In this document: positions 1 through 6,101 of the stretch, piece by piece
How the letters are laid out: every line of letters begins with the position of its first letter
How positions within the stretch are numbered: the stretch's first letter is position 1
From: Betaproteobacteria bacterium
GTDB lineage: Bacteria > Pseudomonadota > Gammaproteobacteria > Burkholderiales > Burkholderiaceae_C
Length of the DNA: 11,907 bases
NCBI GenBank assembly: GCA_009922295.1
Contig: RFWA01000047.1
Location: 1-11,907, forward strand
Direction of reading: 5' to 3'
Translations under genes and position numbers: made by a program
The notes under the pieces: model-generated
What the model saw: only the letters and a program-made list of their open reading frames with translations
The model's database searches: none
What the model was told of the DNA's origin: nothing

Positions 1-329
1 CGCACCACCCCCGCCTCCAGAATCCGGCGTAGGGCATAGACATCCCGAGTCAACTCGACAGACGGACGGGCTACGAACGCCCCACGATTGGGAATCAGCT
101 CTATTAATTGTTCGGTTGCGAGCCGATCAAGAACCTTGCGAATTACGCCGCGGGTTACGCCATAGATCCCGCACAGGTCCGCCTCAGGAAGCTTGGTGCC
201 CGGACGTATACGGTGCTCGTAGATCGCGTTGGCGAGGTGGGTCTGTATGCGGGACTCATCGCTCTCTTCGCTCTGAGCCCCGAGGGCTGGCAGAGCGGCG
301 TTGGCGGACGAGACATCGGTCAAGAGCAT
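1..329 (-). CDS. GntR family (FCD subfamily) transcriptional regulator, N-terminal part; runs off the window
   Basis: Reading the minus strand from an ATG at 329 gives 109 codons with no stop before the window edge. Residues about 26-88 form a winged helix-turn-helix of GntR type: IQTHLANAIYEHRIRPGTKL, then EADLCGIYGVTRGVIRKVL, then a wing ending LIPNRGAFVARP. The stretch after it (SVELTRDVYALRRILEAGVV) matches the start of the FCD ligand-binding domain of FadR/VanR-like members, which are usually 220-250 aa, so more than half of the protein is missing here. The first 25 residues are Ala/Ser/Glu-rich and probably disordered. No strong ribosome site precedes the ATG. The gene is divergent from the dioxygenase gene at 458, so local control of that gene and of itself is likely, but this is inferred. 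The regulator family is clear; the ligand is not. Confidence 0.88.
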   Translation of the reverse strand, partial: MLLTDVSSANAALPALGAQSEESDESRIQTHLANAIYEHRIRPGTKLPEADLCGIYGVTRGVIRKVLDRLATEQLIELIPNRGAFVARPSVELTRDVYALRRILEAGVV

Positions 330-332
330 GAG

Positions 333-420
333 TCTGATGAAAATTGTTACTTGAATTTTCTCCCAATCAAGATTCCTGTCAACATAAATTAAAGATATCT
401 GATGAAATTGTTAACAATTT
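333..420. promoter_or_regulatory. Probable operator region between the GntR gene and the dioxygenase gene
   Basis: The gap between the two divergent genes is clearly AT-rich against its surroundings. It contains a perfect 16-bp palindrome, AAATTGTTAACAATTT, at 405-420. The sequence TCTGATGAAATTGTTA at 398-413 recurs at 333-349 with one extra A, so the left half of the palindrome is duplicated about 65 bp away, directly upstream of the GntR start codon. The left copy also lies in its own inverted repeat (GAAAATT at 339-345 and AATTTTC at 354-360). Operators of FCD-type GntR proteins are often short palindromes with a TTGT..ACAA core, which fits. Binding by this regulator is an inference, and no convincing -35/-10 pair was assigned. 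Confidence 0.55.
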
Positions 421-457
421 GATGTGGCGGGTAGCCAATTACGGAGGGTGCGTGACA

Positions 458-1276
458 ATGATGGCATTTAGCACCACCGGAGAACGTCCCATGCAGGTCA
501 AAGATCAAGCGAAGGCGGTCAGCTCAGACGTCAAGATGCCGACCTGGTTTATCCCGCATGGGGGAGGACCTTGTTTTTTCATGGAGAGTAACCCGCCCCA
601 TGTCTGGGACCGGATGGCCGCCTTTCTGAGGGGGCTGGCCACCACCTTGCCGTCGCCGCCCAAGGCCATCGTGGTGGTGTCCGCGCACTGGCTGGAGTCG
701 GCCTTCAGCGTCACCAGCGGCGAGCACCCGGCTCTGGTGTTTGACTACAACGGCTTCCCGCCGCACACCTACGCCTTGCAGTATCCGGCGCCTGGTGAGC
801 CCGCGCTGGCGTTTGACCATGGCGTGTTCATCCCAATGCTGTTGATGTTTCCCGGCGCCAATATCCCGGTGGTGCAGCTGTCGCTCAGCACCACGCTGGA
901 CCCGACGCTGCACCTTGCTGCTGGCCGGGCGCTGCAATCGTTACGTGAAGAGGGGGTATTGATCATTGGCAGCGGTATGAGTTACCACAATATGCGCGGC
1001 TATGGTGATCCGCGGTCGGGACCCATATCGGACGAGTTTGATGCCTGGCTGACCGGGACTGTGCAAGCCGCGCCGACCCAGCGTCAACAAAGCCTGATCG
1101 ACTGGGCCCAGGCACCGTCAGCCCGTCTGTCGCACCCGCCGCGCGCAGAGGAGCATCTGCTGCCATTGATGGTGGTGGCCGGTGCCGCGAGTCAGGACCC
1201 CGGCGAGAAGGTGTTTTCGGACCGCGTGATGGAGACCACGCTGTCGGCCTTCCGATTTGGCCGGACGGCAGACTAG
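458..1276 (+). CDS. DODA/LigB-type class III extradiol ring-cleavage dioxygenase, with an apparent internal deletion
   Basis: The protein is 272 aa from the ATG at 458, which has GGAGGG nine bases upstream. An ATG at 491 with GGAGA seven bases upstream (261 aa) is nearly as good, while the longer reading from 344 runs through the operator region. Family landmarks are IPHGGG (His34), VVVSAHW (His77), FDHGVFIPM (His121), GSGMSYHN (His177) and EEHLLPL (His233). These are the metal and catalytic histidines expected in the 4,5-DOPA dioxygenase/YgiD group, which opens catechol rings with non-haem Fe(II) or binds Zn. Family members normally have about 25 residues between the GxPALA segment and the FDHG segment. 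Here the two abut at residues 118-119. The true aromatic substrate cannot be read from the sequence. Confidence 0.85.
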   Translation: MMAFSTTGERPMQVKDQAKAVSSDVKMPTWFIPHGGGPCFFMESNPPHVWDRMAAFLRGLATTLPSPPKAIVVVSAHWLESAFSVTSGEHPALVFDYNGFPPHTYALQYPAPGEPALAFDHGVFIPMLLMFPGANIPVVQLSLSTTLDPTLHLAAGRALQSLREEGVLIIGSGMSYHNMRGYGDPRSGPISDEFDAWLTGTVQAAPTQRQQSLIDWAQAPSARLSHPPRAEEHLLPLMVVAGAASQDPGEKVFSDRVMETTLSAFRFGRTAD

Positions 1277-1282
1277 GCAGCG

Positions 1283-1320
1283 CCACCTTCCGAGGTGGGC
1301 TGGCCCTTATCTTATTTTTT
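1283..1320. terminator. Candidate terminator between convergent genes
   Basis: Only 35 bp separate the dioxygenase stop (1276) and the TRAP large-permease stop (1312, minus strand). CCACCT at 1283-1288 and AGGTGG at 1293-1298 form a 6-bp stem around a TCCG loop, which is of the UNCG type. It is followed on the plus strand by GGGCTGGCCC and a T-rich run (TTATCTTATTTTTT) ending at 1320. The stem could form in both directions, but the T-run serves only the plus strand and is offset from the first hairpin. It is a plausible but non-canonical terminator. Confidence 0.4.
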
Positions 1321-3066
1321 CTCTTTGGCCATCGATTCTTCCATGGCCTTCATGGGGTCCTCATCTGCCGTCTTCTGATCACCCTCAGCTGCTGAAGCAG
1401 CACCTTCAGGGGCCGGGGCAGTTGGCTCGGCCTGCACCTCCAACACCACCTTGTCGAGGTCGATCTTCTCAGCCTTGTCCAGGCCACTGGAGACGATGCC
1501 CGGGAAGGCGATGATCAGCCCCACCATGATGATCTGGATAATGACAAAGGGCACGGCGCCCCAGTAGATCTGCATGGTAGTGACTGGCGGAATCAGCTTT
1601 TTGGTGATTTTGTCCGTGTATTCCTTGCCAGGCGCGACACTTCGCAGGTAAAACAAGGCGAAGCCGAAAGGTGGGTGCATGAACGAGGTCTGCATGTTCA
1701 CGCCCAAAAGCACGCCGAACCAGATCAGGTCAATGCCCATTTTTTCAGCCACTGGCCCGATCAAGGGGACGACGATGAATGCGAGTTCGAAGAAGTCCAG
1801 GAAAAACGCGAGCAAGAAGACCAAAAGGTTGACCACGATCAGGAAGCCGAGTTGGCCACCTGGCACTGAGCTCAAGAGGTGCTCCACCCATTTGGCGCCG
1901 TCTACGCCCTGGAACACCAGGCTAAACACGGTCGACCCGACCAGAATGAAGACTACGAAGCTGGACAGCTTGGTGGTGGTGTTGAGTGCCTGCTTGAGCA
2001 GTGACATGCTCAGACGCCCGCGCGCAATGGCCATGATGAACGCGCCCAATGCGCCCATGGCACCGCCCTCTGTGGGCGTCGCAACGCCAAGGAAAATAGT
2101 ACCCAGCACCAAGAAAATTAGCAGCAGTGGTGGGATCAGCACAAAGGTCACGCGCTCGGCCATTCGCGACAGCAGCCCCAGTCGGGTTACCTTATTGAAC
2201 ACGGCCAACACGAAGGCCAGCAGCACGCCGGCGCACATCGAGACCACAATAGTTTCATCAGTGGGGACGGTGGCCACTACCTCGCCCTTGGACCATGTGA
2301 GGAACTGCGCGTAATGTTCGCCAAAGTAGACCGCAACCCCTGTGGATAAGACGGTCAGGAACAGCAAGGAGCGGAGACCACTTTCGCCATTTTCTTCACG
2401 GATGGTGCGGGCCTCAGGCGGTAGTGCCGGCACCCAATTTGGGCGAATGAAGGTCAGCAGGACGATGTAACCCACATACAACCCTGTCAGGGCAAAGCCG
2501 GGAATAAAGGCACCCTTGTACATTTCGCCCACGCTTCGCCCAAGTTGGTCGGCCAGAATAATGAGCACCAAGGAAGGTGGAATGATCTGGGCCAGTGTGC
2601 CGGAGGCGGCAATCACGCCAGATGCCACGCGGCGGTCATAGCCGTAGCGCAGCATGATCGGCAATGAAATCAAGCCCATGGAGATAACAGACGCCGCAAC
2701 CACCCCGGTGGTCGCGGCCAGCAGGGCGCCGACAAAAATCACGGCGAAGGCCAAACCGCCGCGTAAGGGCCCAAACAGTTGGCCTATGGTGTCGAGCAGG
2801 TCCTCAGCCATGCCGCTGCGCTCTAGGATCAGCCCCATCAGCGTAAAGAAAGGGATGGCCAGGAGGGTATCGTTTTGCATAATGCCGAAAATACGCAGCG
2901 GCAAGGCCTGCAGCAGCGACTCGGGCAGTATGCCTAGTTCGATGCCGATAAAGCCGAAAAAGAGGCCGCAGGCGCCCAGGCTGAAGGCGACGGGGAAGCC
3001 CATGAGCAGGAAAACGATGAGTCCTGCGAACATGATTGGCGCGATGTTGTGTGTCAGAAATTCCAT
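1312..3066 (-). CDS. dctM: TRAP transporter large permease (DctM), mannitol/chloroaromatic-type
   Basis: This 584-aa, strongly hydrophobic protein is the channel-forming large subunit of a TRAP importer, which uses an ion gradient to take up organic acids. Landmarks include FPVAFSLGACGL near the N-terminus, the AIPFFTLMGLILERSG segment (about 70-85), the IIPPS motif (161-165), ATPTEGGAMGA (329-339) and HPPFGFALFYLR (464-475). Standard DctM proteins are about 425 aa. The excess comes from an inserted stretch at about 210-310 with two more possible membrane segments, and from a 57-residue charged Ala/Pro/Glu/Lys-rich tail. This layout resembles the FcbT-like class. The start has AGGAGA upstream and lies 14 bp after the stop of the small subunit, with which it forms an operon. 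No substrate-binding protein is adjacent, so the substrate is unknown. Confidence 0.92.
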   Translation of the reverse strand: MEFLTHNIAPIMFAGLIVFLLMGFPVAFSLGACGLFFGFIGIELGILPESLLQALPLRIFGIMQNDTLLAIPFFTLMGLILERSGMAEDLLDTIGQLFGPLRGGLAFAVIFVGALLAATTGVVAASVISMGLISLPIMLRYGYDRRVASGVIAASGTLAQIIPPSLVLIILADQLGRSVGEMYKGAFIPGFALTGLYVGYIVLLTFIRPNWVPALPPEARTIREENGESGLRSLLFLTVLSTGVAVYFGEHYAQFLTWSKGEVVATVPTDETIVVSMCAGVLLAFVLAVFNKVTRLGLLSRMAERVTFVLIPPLLLIFLVLGTIFLGVATPTEGGAMGALGAFIMAIARGRLSMSLLKQALNTTTKLSSFVVFILVGSTVFSLVFQGVDGAKWVEHLLSSVPGGQLGFLIVVNLLVFLLAFFLDFFELAFIVVPLIGPVAEKMGIDLIWFGVLLGVNMQTSFMHPPFGFALFYLRSVAPGKEYTDKITKKLIPPVTTMQIYWGAVPFVIIQIIMVGLIIAFPGIVSSGLDKAEKIDLDKVVLEVQAEPTAPAPEGAASAAEGDQKTADEDPMKAMEESMAKEKK

Positions 3067-3080
3067 GGTGGTCTCCTGGA

Positions 3081-3689
3081 TCAGGCTGCGCTAGCTTTAG
3101 CAGCTTTTTCTTCCGCCAGCTTTTGAATGGCTTCTGCCAGCTCTTCCTCGGCGGTTTTTTCGACCTTTTTGATGGTCGGATCGTCAATCAGACCCATCAG
3201 GTAAGCCACTCGTTTCACCAGCTCCGACAGACCCTGCAGCATCAGCAGGCCAAATCCCAGCGGCATCATCAAGTAGACCGGCCATCGCAAGAGGCCGCCA
3301 GCGTTCGACGACATCTCGCCTGAGTGGAATGCTTTCAGGAAAAATGGGGTACCAAACCAAAGGATGGCCAGGCAAAACGGCATCAAAAACAAAGTGAAGC
3401 CAATGACATCAATCCAGATCTGCGCACGCTTGCTCAGCCGGCTGGAGATGACATCGATCTTGACGTGCTCCCCATTCAGCAGCGTGTAGCCGGCTGCAAG
3501 CAGAAATGACGCAGCAAACAGGTACCACTGCACTTCAAGGTAAGCGTTGGAGCTCACATTGAAGGCCTTGCGCACGGCGGCGTTGACGGCGCTGATAACG
3601 GTTGAGGCAAGAATTAGCCAGATGACATACCGGCCGATCAGGCTGTTGAGCCAGTCCACGGCTCGAGATAACTTGAGAAGCGTTTGCAT
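3081..3689 (-). CDS. dctQ: TRAP transporter small permease (DctQ)
   Basis: The protein is 202 aa from the ATG at 3689, which has GGAGA about six bases upstream. Four membrane segments lie at about 19-38, 52-70, 92-112 and 136-154. The hallmark EVQWYLFAASFLLAAGY followed by GEHVKIDV (52-80) identifies a DctQ four-helix subunit, which pairs with the large permease in the inner membrane. A longer reading to 3839 would overlap the divergent TetR promoter and adds no family sequence, so it was not used. After the last helix comes a charged, Ala/Glu/Lys-rich tail (about 170-202, ending in KLAEEKAAKASAA) that could form a cytoplasmic helix or coiled coil. Its partner large subunit also ends in a charged tail. 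It is first in its two-gene operon. Confidence 0.9.
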   Translation of the reverse strand: MQTLLKLSRAVDWLNSLIGRYVIWLILASTVISAVNAAVRKAFNVSSNAYLEVQWYLFAASFLLAAGYTLLNGEHVKIDVISSRLSKRAQIWIDVIGFTLFLMPFCLAILWFGTPFFLKAFHSGEMSSNAGGLLRWPVYLMMPLGFGLLMLQGLSELVKRVAYLMGLIDDPTIKKVEKTAEEELAEAIQKLAEEKAAKASAA

Positions 3690-3706
3690 GATTTCTCCAT
3701 CAAAAA

Positions 3707-3762
3707 CGGTCTGGACCGGCGCACAGGCGCGGTGGGCCCTATGGTAACCGGCTGCAGGACCG
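3707..3762 (-). promoter_or_regulatory. Inverted repeat and repeated half-site in the leader of the first TRAP operon
   Basis: CGGTCTGGACCG at 3707-3718 is an inverted repeat (CGGTC, 2-base centre, GACCG) lying 18-29 bases upstream of the dctQ start codon. On the minus strand it is followed by a run of five T. The half-site GGACCG recurs at 3757-3762, 44 bp from the first copy, which is close to four helical turns. It could be an operator or a small leader hairpin. No protein can be assigned to it. Confidence 0.3.
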
Positions 3763-3844
3763 TTGAAAAACATGGACCCACGAGCACGCGAGGATGAAGG
3801 AAGTGTGCTTGCTAGCATGGCTGAAGAGCGCTTACTCATCGGCT

Positions 3845-3850
3845 TATACT
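3845..3850 (+). promoter_or_regulatory. Candidate -10 element for the TetR gene; possible leaderless transcript
   Basis: TATACT at 3845-3850 matches the sigma-70 -10 consensus in five of six positions. A transcript from it would start about six or seven bases downstream, at the ATG at 3857. No good -35 element is present at the expected distance and no ribosome binding site precedes the ATG, so a leaderless mRNA is suggested, not shown. Confidence 0.4.
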
Positions 3851-3854
3851 TGTC

Positions 3855-3877
3855 AAATGAACCAGTTAGTACATTCC
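3855..3877. promoter_or_regulatory. Probable TetR operator copy 1, overlapping the TetR start codon
   Basis: These 23 bases match the block at 5493-5515 in 18 positions, and the inner 18 (3860-3877) match in 15. The core at 3857-3870 reads ATGAACCAGTTAGT. Its right half GTTAGT is a perfect half-site of the palindrome ACTAAC-NN-GTTAGT, and its left half matches at four of six positions. A site covering the start codon and the predicted transcription start is a common place for an autorepressor to bind. Confidence 0.5.
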
Positions 3878-4531
3878 GCCAACGACGTACCCACTAGCGC
3901 TGGCAAGCCCACCACCCGCACCAACGACCCGGCGCGGACCATGGCCGGCATTCTGGAAGTGGCCACGGCCGAATTCGCCAGCAAGGGACTGAGCGGCGCA
4001 CGCATTGACGAGATCGCGGCTGCCACCCGCACCAGCAAGCGCATGATCTATTACTACTTTAACAGCAAGGAAGGCCTGTACCTGTCCGTGCTGGAAGAGG
4101 CGTACCGGCGCATGCGCAGCATCGAAGCCGAACTGCAACTGGGCGACCTGCCGCCCGAAGCCGCCCTGCGCCGCCTGGTTGAATTCACCTTTGACCATCA
4201 CTTTAGCAACCAAGACTACATCCGCCTGGTCATGTCTGAAAACATGCAGCGCGGCGAGTACCTGGCGCAAAGCAAGATCATCCAGGAACTCAATGTCACG
4301 GCCATCGACGCGATCCGCCAGTTGTATGACCGCGGCGTGGCCGAGGGCCTGTTTCGCAACGGCCTGGACGCCATCGACATCCACGCTTCAATCTCGGCGC
4401 TGACGTTTTTCAACGTCTCCAATCAGCACACCTTCGGCCTGATCTTCAAACATGACCCGGCCGCCGAAGCCGCCCGCGCCCTGCGACGCAGCAACATCGT
4501 TGAGATGATCGTGCGCTTTGTCAAGCGTTGA
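3857..4531 (+). CDS. TetR family transcriptional regulator
   Basis: The protein is 224 aa from the ATG at 3857. A basic, low-complexity lead of about 27 residues comes first, then the TetR DNA-binding domain: TMAGILEVATAEFASKGLSG, then the helix-turn-helix ARIDEIAAATRTSKRMIYYYFNSKEGLY cut at about residues 48-74. The all-helical C-terminal half would bind the inducer and form the dimer; no ligand can be predicted. A reading from 3794 adds unrelated residues and ignores the -10 element. An ATG at 3941 would leave almost nothing before the first helix, so 3857 is preferred. It is divergent from the first TRAP operon and leads the plus-strand gene row, with the kinase 18 bp behind it. Matching motifs at 3855 and 5493 make it the likely controller of the second TRAP/catabolic row. 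Confidence 0.92.
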   Translation: MNQLVHSANDVPTSAGKPTTRTNDPARTMAGILEVATAEFASKGLSGARIDEIAAATRTSKRMIYYYFNSKEGLYLSVLEEAYRRMRSIEAELQLGDLPPEAALRRLVEFTFDHHFSNQDYIRLVMSENMQRGEYLAQSKIIQELNVTAIDAIRQLYDRGVAEGLFRNGLDAIDIHASISALTFFNVSNQHTFGLIFKHDPAAEAARALRRSNIVEMIVRFVKR

Positions 4532-4549
4532 AAGCCGACCGCTTAAGCC

Positions 4550-5503
4550 ATGAAAAACAAGCACGTTATTTGCGTAGGCGCCGCCTGCTGGGACACGGTT
4601 TTTCAGGTGGAGCAGATTCCGGCTGCGGGTGTCAAAGCGCTGGCACTGCATGCGGTGCAACGGGCTGCCGGCATGGCTGTCAATGCCGCCGTGGCCTTGT
4701 CCCGCTTGGGGCTGAGCGTTCACCTGTGGACGCGCATCGGGGACGACGAAACCGGCAGGCGGTTCATGCAGGACATGCAGCGCGAACGGATCAACGTCGA
4801 CGGTGTGCGTGTGCTGGCGGGCGTGCAGACTTCGTTTTCTTCGATTTTGGTGGACTTGCAGGGCGAGCGCACTCTGGTGCCGTTCTTTGACGCCAAGATT
4901 CCCCCGGATGCGTCCTGGTTGCCGCTGGACAAAGTGGCTGATGCGGGCGCAGTGCTGGTGGACATGCGATGGCGCGAGGGCGCAGCTGCGGCGCTCAGGC
5001 AGGCACACCAGTGCGGCGTGCCTGGCATTCTGGATGCGGACACTGCGCCGGCACAGGACCTGAACGCCATGATTCCCCTGGCCTCACATGTGTTGTTTTC
5101 AGCCTCTGCGCTGAACATCGTGCGGCCTGGTCTGGCACCTCAGGCGGCACTACTTGATGTGGCCGCACACAATCCGGCAGAGGTGGTGGGCGTCACGCTG
5201 GGACCCCAAGGCGCCTTGCTCTGGACGCGGGCATCGGGCCGTGTGCTGCATGTGCCGGCGCCCCGCGTCCAAGCGGTGGACACGCTGGGCGCAGGCGATG
5301 TCTGGCATGGCGCTTTTGCTTGGGGCCTGGTCAGAGGTTTGCCTATGCCTGACATTGTGCAGTGGGCCAACCTGGCAGCAGCCATGAAGTGCGAGGTCTT
5401 TGGCGGCGTCACGGGCACGCCGACCTGGGCGCAGTTGCAAGCGCGGGCTGCCAGCGAAACGGAAACCCTAAGGGTTTTCACTGATTATTTAAAAACTAAC
5501 TAG
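4550..5503 (+). CDS. PfkB family (ribokinase-like) carbohydrate kinase
   Basis: This 317-aa protein has the usual length of the family, which phosphorylates sugars, sugar acids or similar polyols with ATP. The N-terminal part has VICVGAACWDTVFQVEQIP and the substrate-side RAAGMAVNAAVALSRLG (37-54), where the usual GG is AG. GDDETGRRF follows at 65-72. The C-terminal signature DTLGAGDVWHGAF is at 244-256, with Asp250 as the expected catalytic base. DMRWREGA (138-145) and the MKCEVFGGVTGTP region resemble, from memory, the YihV (sulfofructose kinase) branch more than ribokinase, but no other sulfoglycolytic gene is present. It follows the TetR gene by 18 bp and lacks a clear ribosome site, so coupled expression is likely. 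A kinase is unexpected in a quinate-type pathway. The substrate is unknown. Confidence 0.85.
   Translation: MKNKHVICVGAACWDTVFQVEQIPAAGVKALALHAVQRAAGMAVNAAVALSRLGLSVHLWTRIGDDETGRRFMQDMQRERINVDGVRVLAGVQTSFSSILVDLQGERTLVPFFDAKIPPDASWLPLDKVADAGAVLVDMRWREGAAAALRQAHQCGVPGILDADTAPAQDLNAMIPLASHVLFSASALNIVRPGLAPQAALLDVAAHNPAEVVGVTLGPQGALLWTRASGRVLHVPAPRVQAVDTLGAGDVWHGAFAWGLVRGLPMPDIVQWANLAAAMKCEVFGGVTGTPTWAQLQARAASETETLRVFTDYLKTN
5463..5477. repeat. Short perfect palindrome at the 3' end of the kinase gene
   Basis: AAACCCTAAGGGTTT is a 7-bp inverted repeat around a single central A, lying within the last codons of the kinase. It is followed by an AT-rich stretch and then by the putative operator at 5493. 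It may be chance, a weak hairpin, or a protein site that serves the dctQMP promoter. Confidence 0.3.
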
Positions 5504-5515
5504 TTTGTACATTAC
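5493..5515. promoter_or_regulatory. Probable TetR operator copy 2, upstream of the second TRAP operon
   Basis: This lies across the kinase stop codon and the 41-bp gap before dctQ. The core ACTAACTAGTTTGT at 5495-5508 is a palindrome of the form ACTAAC-TA-GTTAGT with one mismatch, and AAACTA-AC-TAGTTT at 5493-5506 is perfectly symmetric. The same block recurs at the TetR start codon (18 of 23 positions shared). This suggests a separate regulated promoter for dctQMP and the catabolic genes behind it. Confidence 0.55.
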
Positions 5516-5544
5516 ATACGACGTTCAAAAGGTAGGGACTCCCC

Positions 5545-6081
5545 ATGTTCGAGAAACTCATTGCAAGGTACTGCCAGATGCTGTCCCGGCTGATGGCGGC
5601 CAGTCTGGCGGTGATGGTCGTGCTCGTCTTCACGAATGTGGTGCTGCGCTACGCCCTGAACTCGGGGATTGCTGTTTCTGAAGAGCTGTCGCGCTGGTTG
5701 TTTGTTTGGCTGACCTTTCTGGGGGGCATCGTGGCCCTGCACGAACGCGCTCACCTGGGTACCGACATTCTGGTGTCCCGTCTGTCGTTAGGCGGCAAAA
5801 AAATCTGCTTGGGCTTGGGTCACCTTTTGATGCTTTTTGTCTGCTGGCTGCTCTTCAAGGGCGCGCTGGACCAGGTCAAGATCAACTGGGACACCACTAG
5901 CGCAGCCATGGAAGTGTCGATGGCTATTTTTTATGCGTGCGGTCTGGTGTTCGCCGTCTCGGGCGCGGTGATTTTGCTGGCTGACTTCTGGCGGCTGATC
6001 ACCGGGCAAATGAGCGATGACCAACTGGTGGGCATCCGCGAAAGCGAAGAGCAGTCGCACAGCGACACGCGCTCGGCCTGA
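5545..6081 (+). CDS. dctQ: TRAP transporter small permease (DctQ), second system
   Basis: The protein is 178 aa with four hydrophobic segments. The family hallmark AVSEELSRWLFVWLTFLGG, followed by ALHERAHLGTDIL, places the conserved Glu and Arg at the end of the first long loop. This is the small membrane subunit that couples to DctM and receives the binding protein. A purine-rich AAGGTAGGGA precedes the ATG. It is the first gene after the putative operator at 5493-5515 and is followed 20 bp later by dctM. The short polar tail (SEEQSHSDTRSA) differs from the long coiled-coil-like tail of the other DctQ in this window, so the two systems are not recent copies. Confidence 0.92.
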   Translation: MFEKLIARYCQMLSRLMAASLAVMVVLVFTNVVLRYALNSGIAVSEELSRWLFVWLTFLGGIVALHERAHLGTDILVSRLSLGGKKICLGLGHLLMLFVCWLLFKGALDQVKINWDTTSAAMEVSMAIFYACGLVFAVSGAVILLADFWRLITGQMSDDQLVGIRESEEQSHSDTRSA

Positions 6082-6101
6082 GCGCCACAGCAAGGAAGAC
6101 C

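Noticed and set aside
108..392. Plus-strand open frame over the GntR gene
   Set aside because: The minus-strand reading gives a clear winged-helix regulator; the plus-strand product has no family pattern.
344..457. Upstream extension of the dioxygenase to an ATG at 344
   Set aside because: The extra 38 codons run through the operator palindrome, have no family similarity and no ribosome site. The ATG at 458 has GGAGGG at good spacing.
1679..2314. Open frame on the plus strand within the large TRAP permease gene
   Set aside because: It is antisense to a well-supported membrane protein. Its translation is Ser/Thr/Lys-rich without a family pattern, the usual shadow of a hydrophobic gene.
4388..5008. 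Minus-strand open frame across the TetR/kinase junction
   Set aside because: It overlaps two confident genes, has no ribosome site and no domain, and is His/Arg/Gln-rich as expected of an antisense shadow.
4550..5503. Sulfoquinovose (sulfoglycolysis) pathway suggested by kinase resemblance to YihV
   Set aside because: No sulfosugar isomerase, aldolase, sulfoquinovosidase or exporter is present, and the neighbouring enzymes point to shikimate-type chemistry.
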